Part shown: positions 34,981 through 46,095 of the stretch, in pieces
How the letters are laid out: each line of letters begins with the position of its first letter
Numbering within the stretch: the first letter of the stretch is position 1
Assembly (NCBI GenBank): GCA_030847615.1
Contig: JAUMIR010000004.1
Location: 228,450,501 to 228,514,500, forward strand
Length of the DNA stretch: 64,000 nt
Reading direction: 5' to 3'
From: Gambelia wislizenii
Lineage: Eukaryota; Chordata; Lepidosauria; Squamata; Crotaphytidae
Notes under the pieces: generated by a model
The model's database searches: none
What the model saw: the letters and a program-made list of their open reading frames with translations, nothing else
What the model was told of the DNA's origin: nothing
Translations under genes and position numbers: made by a program

Positions 34981-36515
34981 TCTATGACTGCTGTTCAGAG
35001 ATCTCAAATAGAATATCCAGGAAGGTTGAAGTGTTGTGCAACTGATTTTTGTATGTTCCCATTTCTAATATCCAATTTATGCCTATTCATCCACCAAAAG
35101 CAATATTTGTGTGACAAGCCAGCCAGGAGAAGTGTTGTAAGAAGTCCTGTATTATATTATGTGACCTAAGTCCCTGAGTTAGGTGAGGCATAATGACCAT
35201 TCCTCAGTACCACAGGTCTTTCCCTTTCTTCAGAAGCTCCATTGCATCACTCCCTGTAAGATATAGAAATGTTTTAAGAGCAGTTAGCAAATGTAATTGA
35301 AAAAACTTATCTTTGGTTTTTGTAAGCATGCATGGGTACACTGGAGGCAATAGAATAAGTAGTTTGTTCCAAACTTTGTGAGAGTTTCCTGACATTCTTG
35401 ATCAACTTTAAGCCTGACAGAGAGAAGGAATGAGTGAGGACATTGGACAAAATGGGGATTTGTGGTAAGGGACTCCAACAATTTGAAGCCAAACTTCCCT
35501 TCTTCATTATGCCTGTGTAGTGACAGACGTACATATCTCTCTTGACAAAATGTGGATGTCTCTAGTGACATTTATGTCACTGGAAAGGCCTATAACATGA
35601 ACACTGTGGTTTAATTTTATCTTAATGAAACAATATACATATAAAGCTATCCATTAAATATAAAACAGTGAAGTAATTTGCAAATTTTCCTCTGGCATAA
35701 TAAATTAAGCATAGAGAGCACTAGGAATGCAATTTGCAGTCATTTATAATGCAGTATTTTATGTTAATAATTCAAAATCACATGCTATTTGGAGACACTT
35801 CTAATTAATGTATTTATGAAATAGTGAACTGTGACTGTTTTGGTTCCATTTAGCTAAACATTTCAACAGAATGTGCTTGTTGTTGATTTGTGTTTGCTTG
35901 ATGGCACCAGCAAGCATCTAATGCACAACTGGGAAAAGTCGTGGGAGGTTGAGGGTTAGTTCTTCTTATAAAATAGGCCCACTATTACACTACACTGATT
36001 GTGTGAAATGTGTATGGGGGTGGAGGAAAGTGAGAACCCCTTTGATAATTTGTTAGAATATTATGAGGCAGGAAAGTTTTGCGAATGAATAATTAATTGG
36101 GAGAAAAGTTCAGAGACTTGTTAAAGGCTTTCTTAAATCTTAAGTACTTTTTGCATGGCAAATATATACATGCTGACATTTCTCCAGAGAAGTCAATTGC
36201 ACCACATATAAATGGTGTGTTTGGTTTATTTTTTTCTTTGATCCCATTCAGTACAAGCAGTAGGCTAAATATTTATCAGCTTGTTTCTTGATCCCAATTT
36301 TGAGCTGCAATTTGATAGGCAAGAGAACAGGTAAAGCTGGTATTTTAGCCTATCCTGATCTGGTTCATTGATCATTTGTATTCAGTTTTCAACTACCACC
36401 CTCCCCCCAACCAGATCAATTAGTAATTGTGGCAGTTGTGATTCTGCAGCATCTGGAGGGCCACAAGTTATACTCATTCACACTTTCAATTCAACAGAAA
36501 GAACTTTTAAGTCAA
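34981..36515. other. unassigned sequence
   Basis: No gene or repeat was recognised. The AT-rich part 35580-35880 is free of low-complexity arrays; conservation cannot be judged here. Frames of 60-95 codons are motif-free. Confidence 0.45.
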
Positions 36516-36735
36516 GGCTCTCAACTTCTAAGGAGCAGAGGAGGAATGGGGGTCCCAGATTTGAGACTTTATTATGAGGTGAGCTGTTTGATATGAGTGA
36601 AACCATGGTTTACTCTAGATAACCCAAGACTTCTCCAATTGGAAGCCATGAGCTTTATTTTGGGTGGCACTCCTTTCTTTGGTATCAAAAAGTGAACGCT
36701 CAAAAACAGTTCAATAATCACTCCATCCAGGGCCA

Positions 36736-37130
36736 GTTTAAGGAATTTTGAGGCCCCCTGCAATGCTTTACTTTGGGGCCCCCATATGTTTATCTCAGAT
36801 CAATGTAACCTAACCTATTCACCATACAGGATGTTTAGATTATAGTAGGACCCCTGTATCCATGGATTCATTATCCATGGGACACAAAACAGCACACCTA
36901 CCATAGAGTCTTCCTATAAAATGTGTCTTCCCTAGCCATTTTCTTGGCCCTCCAAGGCAACTCTATGGTATTTTAAACCAGAAGTCCCATTATTTTCAAT
37001 GGCGTTCACTATTATTCATGGTTTTCAAAATCCACGCCCCCCCCCGAACCAATCCCCAGTGGATAAGAGGGGCCTACTATATTACATAATTTGTCACCAA
37101 TAATTTAGTTTAAACACTATATTATAGGCA
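36736..37130 (+). repeat. 395-bp duplicated segment, copy 1
   Basis: Starts GTTTAAGGAATTTTGAGG nine bases inside the hAT element and ends CTATATTATAGGCA. It is repeated at 37996-38384 in the same orientation with only scattered substitutions and a 6-bp indel (near 37010). The segment includes a complete Tc1-like MITE. Confidence 0.95.
36843..37079. mobile_element. Tc1/mariner-type MITE (TAGTAGGACCCCTGTATCC ends)
   Basis: Ends TAGTAGGACCCCTGTATCC and, read inward from the right, TAGTAGGCCCCTCTTATCC, flanked by TA. Interior blocks ATGGGACACAAAACAGC and CCATAGAGTCTTCCT are shared with the copies at about 38103-38333 and 43214-43476. Confidence 0.85.
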
Positions 37131-37204
37131 CTAACATAATATTTTTTGTTTATTAGCAATTAATGTAATGGTGTAGATTTCCTCAAAGAAAATAAAGAGT
37201 AGAC

Positions 37205-37829
37205 TACAAGCTAAACATGAGTTAGCAGTGTGATGCAGCAGCAAAAAATGCCAATGCAATTCTAGGCTGCATTAATAGGAGTCGTGTCTAGATCAAGGGA
37301 AGTAATAGTATCACTCCATTCTGCTTTGGTCAGACCTCACCTGGAATACCGTTTCCAATTCTGGGCACAACAATTCAAGAAAGATACTGAGAAGTATGGT
37401 GTGAGGTCTGGAAGCCATTACGCCCTATGAGGAACGGCTTAGGGAGCTGGGTATGCTTAGCCTGGAGAAGAGAAGGTTGAGAGGGGACATGATAGCCATG
37501 TTTAAGTATTTGAAGGGATGTCATACTGAGGATGGAGCAAGCTTGTTTTCTGCTGCTCCAGAGACAAGGACATGGAGCAATCAACTCAGACTACAGGAAA
37601 AGAGAATCCACCTAAACATTAGGAAGAACTTCCTGACAGTAAGAGCTGTTTGGAAGTGGAATACACTGCCTTGGAGTGTGGTGGAGTCTCCTTCTCTGGG
37701 TTTTTTTAAACATAGGTTGGATGACCATCTGTCAGGAATGCTTGGATTGTGTGTTCCTGCAGGGCAGAAGCCAATCGGATGGGATCACTGTTGGGGTCCC
37801 TTCCAGCCATATGATTCTATGATTCTAGG
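37205..37829 (+). mobile_element. CR1 LINE 3' end, second copy, nested in hAT
   Basis: Encodes, with breaks, [20 protein letters not shown], then [10 protein letters not shown], then [20 protein letters not shown] and [20 protein letters not shown], and ends GATTCTATGATTC. Compared with the copy at 13605 it extends further 5' but has stops and frameshifts, including one near 37395 where [10 protein letters not shown] is lost. The frame 37453-37839 is the longest open part. The left boundary is approximate. Confidence 0.9.
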
Positions 37830-37940
37830 CTGCATTTAGAGTCTGGGAAAGTTACTCTTGGTTTACACCTCCCAGAATCCTCCTGCAATCACCCTTCTCA
37901 GCGTCTGGTTGCATTGTTCTTTTTCCAGCATTCTCTAGCC

Positions 37941-38619
37941 CAGTGGTTCTTAACTTGGGGTCCGCAATGTCCTCACAGGGGGTGCAGAAAGGCTTGTTTA
38001 AGGAATTTTGAGGCCCCCTGCAATGCTTTACTTTGGGGCCCCCATATGTTTATCTCAGATCAATGTAACCTAACCTATTCACCGTACAGGATGTTCAGAT
38101 TATAGTAGGACCCCTGTATCCATGGATTCATTATCCATGGGACACAAAACAGCACACCTACCATAGAGTCTTCCTACAAAATGTGTCTTCCCTAGCCCTT
38201 TTCTAGGCCCTCCAAGGCAACTCTATGGTATTTTAAACCAGAAGTCCCATTATTTTCAATGGCGTTCATTCATGGTTTTCAAAATCCACGCCCCCCCCCG
38301 AAACAATCCCCAGTGGATAAGAGGGGTCTACTATATTACATAATTTGCCACCAATAATTTAGTTTAAAAACTATATTATAGGCAAAGGCTGGCTGGCTTG
38401 GTCTGTACATTCCCATTCAGTCCACTCCAGCCACAAACTTGCAGGAAGAAGCAAGAGTGTCTCTGAGGGAAAGTTTAATGGATGGTGTAATTGTATTGTT
38501 GTTGTTGTTAGCTATTATTATTAGCTATTATTATTAGGGTTTTAAATCTTGAGTTAAGCTTGGGGCAACAAAAGATATTTAAAGGGGGTCCCTGCTAAAG
38601 AAAAGGTTAAGAACCACTG
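37941..38619. mobile_element. hAT MITE carrying duplicated segment copy 2
   Basis: Ends CAGTGGTTCTTAACTTGG and, read inward, CAGTGGTTCTTAACCTTT. 8-bp repeats CTCTAGCC (37933-37940) and CTCTAGGC (38620-38627) flank it and match the hAT nTCTAGnn preference. It is the same family as 10660-11007. Compared with that copy, a middle part is missing and the 389-bp duplicate of 36736-37130 stands in its place. Confidence 0.88.
37996..38384 (+). repeat. 395-bp duplicated segment, copy 2
   Basis: Matches 36736-37130 almost base for base (389 bp here; 6-bp indel at TTCA(CTATTA)TTCATGG). Left junction GGCTT|GTTTAAGG, right junction AGGCA|AAGGCTGG. No TSD surrounds it and it does not begin or end at a transposon terminus. 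Confidence 0.95.
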
Positions 38620-38754
38620 CTCTAGGCCAATGCCTCTTACATAACACTAATGCGATACTGGTGTTTTAGTGACAACAATAAAACCATTGTTCCCAGTAAT
38701 ATTACTCCAATTTTTAATTTATATTCTTTATAATATAAAACAGAGTGTTGTAGA

Positions 38755-38985
38755 AGAGCTAGAGTGTTGTAGAAGTTTCAGCATTGCCCTATGACTGTGG
38801 AGACCAGGGTTTGAATCCTTACTCAGCCATGAATACCCACTGGCTGACCTTGGGCAAGTCACACTCTCTCAGCCTCAAAGGAAGTCAAAGGCAGACCCCC
38901 TTTGAACAAACCTTCCCTAGAAAACCCCATGGTAGGTTGGCCTTACTCAGAAATGACTTGTAGGCACATGGGCAAACACACACAG
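38755..38985 (+). mobile_element. Sauria-type tRNA SINE
   Basis: The 5' part is tRNA-like with a B-box region GGGTTTGAATCC. It is followed by the conserved body TGACCTTGGGCAAGTCACAC, CTCTCAGCCTCA and GAACAAACCTTCCC. The 3' end AGAAATGACTTGTAGGCAC is BovB-like. The A-box is degraded and the 5' boundary is approximate. Sauria SINEs are known to use the BovB tail. It is nested in the 2.8-kb hAT element. Confidence 0.85.
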
Positions 38986-39123
38986 ATTTCTTTTGCAGGC
39001 TGAACTCAGTTGGCAGCAAGGGGAGGAAGCTGAAGAAGACCAAGGGGGAAAGGGAGGAAGGGGAGAGAAACCAGGACAGGTTAAGAGCAGCTGGAAAGAT
39101 GGGCTGGAGGGGATCTATGTGCA

Positions 39124-39316
39124 AGGAAGGAAAGGAAAGGAAAGGAAAGGAAAGGAGCCCTTTCTGAGGGAGACAACCCTCAAATTCCCTCTCTCTCTCT
39201 CTCTCTCACACACACTCACCCTCTCCGACGTGCCTCTCCCTCCAGTTTCTGCCACGGAGGGCTGCTGTTTCTTTCTCTTTCTCTTTCTCTTTCTCTTTCT
39301 CTTTCTCTTTCTCTTT
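39124..39316. repeat. AAGGA, CT/CA and TTTCTC microsatellite cluster
   Basis: AAGGA pentamers at 39124-39156, a CT then CA tract at about 39190-39218, and TTTCTC hexamers at about 39268-39316. They lie in the right third of the 2.8-kb hAT element. Confidence 0.95.
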
Positions 39317-41102
39317 AGTTTTGGAGAGGCTGTTTTGTTTGTTTTTTAAAAAAGCCAGCAGGAGGTTTTTGGAGGAGGAAGGTAAGAGGGGGTTCCTCCC
39401 GGCTGTCTCCTGGCTGTCTCCTTCGTCAGATTAAGGAGGCCAACACGGGGCCCTCTCTTGATCTCAGGGCCCCCGGCCAATGCTGCTTTGACCTCGGGGG
39501 CCCCTGCCAATGCTGATTTGGCAGACAGGTTAAACCGGCCTTGACTCCATCTGAAAATCATTGTATAGAGTATGGCTTAAGTATAAGATATGTTTGTTTT
39601 TAAAATTCCCTAGTTGTGTTTCTCTGGGTGAAATGTTATCAATTAAGAGTTTCAGAAACGAAACGGAATGGTTGACCTATAAAGATTTGGTCCTGGGTAC
39701 TAAGGAGAATATTAGCTTAAAGAGTCGCCTACAATTAAACCAGGAATGGGAAAATATACAATGGTTTCCCTATCTCTAAATAAAGGAGAGATTTAAGAGT
39801 GATATAACAGAAGGGGGGCATTGAGCCTGCTAAATCTAATTTTGAAAAGATCTTGGATAAAGGGAACATGCACTTACTATCAAGAGTATATCATCTCCTG
39901 CTTAGGATGGATACAGAAGTGGAAGTTGTTAAAGAATATATGGTGAACTGGGCCGTAGATATTGGTAGGAATATAGAATTTAAAGGATGGGAAGCATCTT
40001 GGAATAGAGTGACAAAATTTACAAGATCTTATAATTTGCAGGGAAATGCCTTAAAGATAATGTTAAGGTGGTACCTTTCTCCAGTGAGGATTGCAAAAAT
40101 GATGCAAGGTGCTTCCAACAAATGTTGGAAATGTCAAGAAGGGAAGGGTACCTTTTTTTCACCAATGGTGGGGGCGCAAAAAGGCAAAGGAGTTTTGGGG
40201 CATGGTTCAAGCAAAAATTCAAAAGATTCTTAAAAAGAAAATAGATTTGTTGCCAGAATTTTTTTTGTTAGGTATTTATGAGAATACCAATCTCACAAAT
40301 GAAAATGGAAAAACAAAAAGTCTACTTTGGCACATGTGCACTACCACTAGAATTGTATATGCTAGGTACTGGAGAAAAGAGGAGATCCCATCAGAAACGG
40401 AGTGATTCGAAAAGCTACTGGAAGTAGCTGAAATGGACAAACTCACTTACCTTTTGGAGAACAAAATGGATAAATTCTTTCTAGAATAATGGTATCCCCT
40501 GTGGACTCATATACAGGAGGGGGGAAATTGAAACTGAAAACTGAGATAACAAGATCCAGTAGGTTGTTATATTATAAGAAATTTAAGTAAGTAAGATGAT
40601 TTTGGAAGGAGGAAGGTTTAGATATAATTATTAACTGTGGATTGGTTAAGTTAAAGATTAATTACAACGGTGTGGGGAAAGTGTAGGAGAGAAAATATAC
40701 AATCCTACATAAATTGGCTGTTTGCCACGATAATGGGAAGTTAAAGAATTTAGATTATGGTACAGGAATATATTAGTGGTTATAAGTAAATATAATGTAA
40801 TATAATATAATGGCATGTATTAAAAACTTGGTTTTCTTCTTATGGAAATCAACAGAAGATGAAGCAAGATATGTATTGTATGTATTGTATTGTAAAGACA
40901 GAGAAATATGTCATTTGTTAGTAGAATAATAGAAAAAATACACAATGGAAACTATTTATGTTTATGGAGGTGCAAGGGTAAAAAAGATGTTGTTACATTA
41001 AACTGGGATTTAACAGATGGGGAAGTCTTATAACTGTGATAAGTGTTATTGGTGATAATATCAATAAAAGTATAATAATTTAAAAAAGGGCTCTCAACTT
41101 CT

Positions 41103-41639
41103 GCAATCCATGTGGTCCTCATTCAGCCTTTCAAATGAAGGCCTCAACTGCGAGAACTGCACACAGCATGGAGGTATCAAACAATGCAAATGCACATGTA
41201 AAGCCACCCATTTGCTTCAGTGGTCCTTCTTTTGGAACTCCATACAAAGTCCATTATATGAAATCAATATAATGAATGATGGCCATTGGGCATGTAATCC
41301 CTGGATTAGTTTGTGCTACCTGTGTGAAGTTTTAGGCAGACATCTTTTCCTAGATTTGGTTTTTGAGCCCCGATGAAAGAAGATGGCTTGAATCTTGGAT
41401 TTCTTTAGCTCCTGTGTATCATTGAAAGCAACTAGCAACTACCAAAATGCATGTGAGCATGGGGAAATAGTTTACAATGTCCTAAAGCCGATTGTTTCAA
41501 CTAAAGTAGACTTGGGTGAATTACTCATAACTAGAGTATAAGTTACCAGTGATTCAATGAGTCTATTCCAGACTAAAATAGCAAGTCAGTGCCTGATAAT
41601 TTGCTGTGGTTTGTGCAAAACTCAAACATTAAACCAGAA
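41103..41639. other. unassigned sequence
   Basis: Joins directly to 36515 if the L1 insertion is removed. No gene or repeat was recognised; the 88-codon frame has no domain. Confidence 0.5.
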
Positions 41640-42051
41640 AGGAGAACTGGATTCTGCAGAAGAAAATCAGCATGGGCTGTATAGACTACAGCAAACCCTT
41701 TGACGTCATAGACCACAAACAGCTATGGGTTGCTCTTAAAGAAATGGGTGTTCCATTACATTTGATTGTCCTGATGTGTAACCTCTACTCAGGACAGGAC
41801 GCTACCATTAGAACAGAATATAGAGAAACAGAATGGTTCCCAATTGGAAAGTGAGTCAGAGAAGGCTACATTCTATCACCCTACTTGTTCAATTTGTATG
41901 CAGAAAGTATCGTATGCAGAGCAGGTTTAGATTCAGAGGAAGGAGGAGTGAAGATTGGAGGAAGGAATATCAACAATCTAAGATATATGGATGACACCAT
42001 ACTACTAGCAGAAAATAATAAAGACTTGGAAAATTAATAAAGATAGTCTAG

Positions 42052-42382
42052 GGAGATTTTCAGATGCTATAAAAGACCTTCGGCGAGGTTGGGAGAGGTA
42101 CGCAGCTATCCCGCGGCAGGGGGTCAGTTTCGGACGATGCCGTCCCCCTCCCATCCTCCTTCGTTTTGCTTCCATGCTCAATCGAGGGAAAAGGCACTGC
42201 TTTTTACTCAAGGAAGTTTTTTGTGAGTAAAAAGTGGTGCCTTTCCCTTCGATTGAGCATGGAAGCAACACAAAGGGCGACGGGAGGAGGATGGCGTCAT
42301 CCAAAACTGACCCCTTGCCGCGGGATAGCCACGTTCCTCTTCCGACCTGCCCCGAGGTCTTTTATAGTGTCTGAAAATCTCC
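42052..42382. mobile_element. long-palindrome element P-5 (331 bp) nested in BovB
   Basis: Ends GGAGATTTTCAGATGCTAT and its complement. Arms contain AAAAGACCTTCGGCGAGG, CGCGGCAGGGGGTCAGTTT and a near-apex CAATCGAGGGAAAAGGCAC, with a tip TTTTTACTCAAGGAAG / TTGTGAGTAAAAAG. It interrupts the BovB reverse transcriptase coding region after LEN. Flanking triplets TAG and AAA do not match. The 99, 85 and 78-codon frames are mirror images produced by the palindrome. Confidence 0.88.
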
Positions 42383-42886
42383 AAAGAATAAAGTGCAAAG
42401 GCAGACTTACTATTGAACATTAAGAAAACAAAAATAATGATCACAGGATCTACATAAATTCAGTATAGACAATGAGGAATTTGAAATATTTAAAAGATTT
42501 CCCATAGCTGGGATCAATCATTGACCAGAACGGACATAGAAATCAATCAAGAAATCAAAAGAAGACTAGGATTGGGAAGGGCAGCTATGAAAGGACTAGA
42601 CAAAATCCTAAAGTGCAAAGATATAAAACTGAACAACAAAGTTAGGATTGTTCAAGCCATCATATTTCCCATCACCATGTATAGAAGTGAGAGCTGGACA
42701 GTGAAGAAAGCTGATAGAAAGAAAATCAATGTATTTGAGATGTAAGTGCTGGGGAAGAGTGCTATAGATAGCACAGACTTCCAAAAAGACTAATAAATGG
42801 GTCCTAGAACAAATCAAACCTGAGCTATCCCTAGAAGCCAAGATGACTAAACTGAGACTGCCGTATTTCAGCCATATCATGAGAAG

Positions 42887-42995
42887 GCATAGAATCATAG
42901 AATTGTAGAGTTGGAAGAGACCACAAGGGCCATCCAGTCCAACCCCCTGCCATGCAGGAAATCACAATCATAGAATCATAGAATCATAGAGTTGA
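42887..42995 (-). mobile_element. CR1 3' tail, reversed, within BovB
   Basis: Reads CATAGAATCATAGAATTG then GTTGGAAGAGACCACAAGGG and CCATCCAGTCCAACCCCC on the plus strand, the reverse complement of the CR1 3' UTR at 14095-14160. A second ATAGAATCATAG run at 42969 suggests two stacked tails. Only about 75 bp of CR1 body is present. Confidence 0.88.
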
Positions 42996-43213
42996 AAGTT
43001 AAAACTCCTATCAATCCTAGAAGGTTCTTACTCAGGACCAGAGATAACTACAAAAAATGGGCTTTGAATTAAGAGCAAAGGGATGTTGCTACTATGCACA
43101 AGTAGCCTCATTGTCTACTGACAACAAAAGTGGGCACAAAATACCATTGTTTGCCTTGGGTCGTTAAAACTAGGATAGGAAAATGAGAAACCAAGGCCAT
43201 GAGCTTCTACATA

Positions 43214-43476
43214 CAGTAGGACCCCCGTATCTGCTTATCCGTTATCCACTGATTGTTATCTGTGGGACACAAAACAGCACACCTACCATAGAGTCTTCCT
43301 AGAAAAATACCTAGAGAGGCATCCTCTCTAGATATTTTCTAGGTCCTCCAAGGCAACTCTATGGTATTTTAAACTGGAAGTCATGTTATTATCAATGGTG
43401 TTCATTGTTAGCCACAGTTTTCAGTATCAACGGGGGCCCCTGGAACCAATCCCCTGTGGATATGGGGGTCCTACTG
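43214..43476. mobile_element. Tc1/mariner-type MITE (263 bp)
   Basis: Ends CAGTAGGACCCCCGTATC and, read inward, CAGTAGGACCCCCATATCC, flanked by TA on both sides. The best preserved member of the family at 36843 and about 38103. Interior has TGTGGGACACAAAACAGC and CCATAGAGTCTTCCTAG. Confidence 0.92.
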
Positions 43477-43965
43477 TATATCCACATATAAATATAGCAG
43501 TTCATCAGGAAACCTAAGCTAGATGAGTCACTTGCCTCAAGGAGTTTACAATATGAACCTCACTCTAGGAACAAGGATTTGAGTGCTCTGGTGTGTAGGA
43601 TGAGGAACAGTGTTGTTGCAGAGTCTTACCTAAAGGAATGTGGGAAGGGATGGGCCCTGGGAGAATCCAATGGTAGCAGAAAGCAAAAGCAGTGAAAGAG
43701 AGACCCAGTTAGATGAACATTTCAGACCCACAAGGTACACACAATACTGATGCCCCAAGGCAGCCTGCCGAGAGGAGGGACACTGTTCAACATTGTCAGG
43801 AGTGGTTACACTCCTAGCACTGGGCATTGACCATGCAAGCATTCATGCTGCAAAATCAAACAAAAGTAACTCTTCATTCTCTGCAGGTACATGGGAAATC
43901 CATATAAGTACAAACAACTAGAACAGAATGCATTCCAATTTCCTGTTTTCCACCCAACCAGAAGC
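43477..43965. other. unassigned sequence inside the BovB interruption
   Basis: Lies between the MITE and the resumed BovB C-terminus. No recognisable family. Its right limit is placed where BovB similarity (AGAAAAGACAATCATGC) resumes. Confidence 0.4.
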
Positions 43966-44175
43966 AGAAAAGACAATCATGCTGGGTAAGGTAGAAGGCA
44001 GTAGGAAAAGAGGAAGGTCACATACTAGATGGATAGGTTCAGTCAAGGAAACCAGTGCCCTGAGCCTGCAGGACCTGAGCAGAGTGGTTGAGGTTAGGGA
44101 GTCTTGGAGACGGCTCATTCATGAGATTGCCATGAATCAAGGCTGACTCAAGGGCAGTTAACAACAACAACAAGC

Positions 44176-44804
44176 CTATATCACTTTAGTGTAGGGTAAC
44201 TATCCCCTGGCACAGTTTATATTATGTAGCCCCTATATGGAATACCAATATAGCACAACATATGTGGATCAATGGTCAATGTGTAGGGCTAAAAACCAAT
44301 GTGTAAAGGCAATGCAAAGAGACTCCATGCATTCACTTCTTATTCTGTGTACTTTATTGTACTGCTGTACATGCAACAGTTCCATATGTGCAATTCCACT
44401 TATGCCATCATAAGCTATGGATACAACCATTGAACACTGTCACCCCATTCTATATATGTAGTGCAACTTATGCCTGCATATGTCATTAACAGGATGTCTG
44501 CCACAACGTGATGTATGTTGTAAATGATGGAAAGGCTTCTGTTAATGCAGGCCATTCTCTGAGGGTGTATGAAGTAGCCTCCTTGTTACAGCCAAACAGA
44601 TCTGAGCCTTGATCAATACCTGGGGATGCTAGGTATGCCATAACAACTTCTACGATGGAAAAAATAGTGAGATAAGAATGTAATCGGATAATAATCAGTT
44701 TATAAGTTATGCGTAAATTATTTATGCTAGAACCATGAACAGGCTAGAATATTGGGAATATTACTGAAATGCACCTAAACATTACCCAATTTTGTCAAGC
44801 TTTT

Positions 44805-44838
<34 letters not shown>

Positions 44839-46095
44839 GCTATTTCAACAAAAAAAGTACATTCCCTGACTCACAGTGAGATTCCCTGACAGCCACCGTG
44901 TGACTGTGGTTGAAGCAAGGACAGGTGTCATGTTTCAGGAGCTGGTCCTGTTTCTCTTTCCAGAAACTCTCATGATTTTCCCAAGCTCTGGTACAGAGAA
45001 AAAAGTCCAGCCAATTGTAGGCAGCTTTGTTGGCTGGTGCGGGGGCAGCGCTTGGGAGCAAGTGGAGGTTTCACTTAGGTTCACTCTTGGCCCGTTTAAA
45101 CAGCTTCCCCTACCATGCTGACAGTCAGTTGGCTTCCATTGGCCACTGTACCGTCCCTCTCTTGGGTTTTGGGTTTTTGTATAGATTATTGTTCCTTTTG
45201 TGTTCTTTCACTGCTAATGATTGTCACAGCTTTGGACAGTTTTGGCATGGGAGGCCAGATCCAGTTTGAAGGTAGGCACCTGCGCATCTGTCATACCTAA
45301 TTTGGAAGTTCCCTTCACTCTCCAGTGACAGGAGAACCACTCAGTGGCTTTTACCCAAGTGGATTCCTGTGGTGATTATATTGCCATAGGCCAGCAGATA
45401 GGTTGACTGATATTTGGATCTGGACTCAAGCTGTGGGCCAAGCCTATTCAGCTGTAACCAATAAAGTTGTGGTCTTTTCCATTTTAACACAATGTGGACT
45501 GTGTCCATTCTTGCTCAATGCAAAGCCAGTCCCTTGCTGATTCAGGTAGAATAAGAATTAAGAATTCTTAATAAGAGTTAACCACTTCGCTATACCATGT
45601 GAAGCTACAGATCACTTGTATGAGGCTCCAAATGGTCTCTTATCCAGGCATTGAGATCTATGTATGAAAGAGAGGTGAGTTGTCTGTTTTAGCAACCCCC
45701 AATCCCCACCCAACAATGTAGTTGTTCAGCAGTGGTGGAAAAGCTACAACTTGCTTTTAAAACAAGGCAACTGTGAACACATTGCTTTCACAATGATTGG
45801 TGTTCCAAGAGCCTCCAGGAAGTGTTGGTCATTTTGAAAACAAGGTCTATACATGGTCTATGTGACCCCCTTCTCCATAAATAGCAAACATTTTGTGTAA
45901 CTTGTTAAATTTCAGAAAACTAATTTACACTACATCTTTGTTTTTAAACATTTATTTCTTCTTGTAAATATCTTTGGTGTGCTGCACTGGAGAAAGTAGG
46001 CTGTGATGAAAATTTCTGTGTATGAAACAATTGCATCTGAGATCCAGTTTTAGATATATTTCAAATAATTTGTTTATTTCCCTTGGTTTTTTTCT
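44176..46095. other. unassigned sequence with an LTR-like tract
   Basis: An AAT microsatellite lies at 44807-44838. The tract about 44850-45540 ends with CTGTAACCAATAAAGTTG and then a TGTGTCC...TTGCTCAATGCA stretch, which resembles the polyadenylation end of an LTR, but TG...CA limits with a TSD were not found. The rest is unassigned. Confidence 0.4.

Larger units (their letters stand above)
36728..39543. mobile_element. 2.8-kb hAT element nested in the L1
   Basis: The left end is CAGGGCCAGTTTAAGG and the right end, read inward, CAAGGCCGGTTTAACC. Exact 8-bp repeats ACTCCATC flank it (36720-36727 and 39544-39551). Much of its length is later insertions: a Tc1-like MITE (36843), CR1 (37205), hAT MITE (37941) and a SINE (38755). 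No transposase frame is visible, so it is non-autonomous. The right third has AAGGA and TTTCTC microsatellites. Confidence 0.9.
36537..40487 (+). pseudogene. L1 ORF2 C-terminal remnant, split and frameshifted
   Basis: The left piece encodes RGGMGVPDLRLYYE, the conserved block after the L1 reverse transcriptase. The right piece resumes with SIKSFRNETEWLTYKDLVLG. It continues as LLSRVYHLLL (the L1 LISRIY block), then LRWYLSPVRIAKM and NKCWKCQEGKGTFFHQWW, then LGIYENTN near the end. These follow the order of mammalian L1 ORF2 C-termini, including the Cys-rich segment. Frameshifts occur between 39779 and 39853 and again near 40160, besides the 2.8-kb interruption. Confidence 0.88.
36530..41088 (+). 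mobile_element. L1 LINE 3' end, 5'-truncated, with nested insertions
   Basis: Exact 14-bp repeats GGCTCTCAACTTCT flank the insertion (36516-36529 and 41089-41102). L1 sequence is 36530-36727 and 39552-41088, about 1.7 kb once the 2.8-kb hAT element between them is removed. It ends in an A-rich tail after AATAAAAG. This is a typical target-primed, 5'-truncated L1 copy. The nested elements are listed separately. Confidence 0.9.
41671..44146 (+). pseudogene. BovB reverse transcriptase remnant
   Basis: Starts in the palm region: MGCIDYSKPFDVIDHKQLW, then VREGYILSPYLFNLYAESI and NINNLRYMDDTILLAE. The catalytic box is YMDD where the family normally has YADD (41985-41996). A stop replaces the expected glycine codon before VREGY (near 41852). 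After the palindrome, LLLNIKKTKIM, RRLGLGRAAMKGLDKILKCK and YRSESWTVKKADRKKINVFE follow. EAKMTKLRLPYFSHIMRRH is then cut. The tail at 43966 gives TIMLGKVEGSRKRGRSHTRW and SWRRLIHEIA. It cannot be functional. Confidence 0.88.
41640..44175 (+). mobile_element. BovB (RTE) LINE, interrupted
   Basis: Coding order on the plus strand is reverse transcriptase (41640-42050), its C-terminal side (42390-42886) and the extreme C-terminus plus 3' end (about 43966-44175), closing with an ACAACAACAA tail. A palindrome (42052-42382) splits the first two parts. About 1.1 kb beginning with a reversed CR1 tail (42887) separates the last two. A 5'-truncated, dead copy. BovB is the known partner of Sauria-type SINEs, which occur in this same window. 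Confidence 0.88.
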
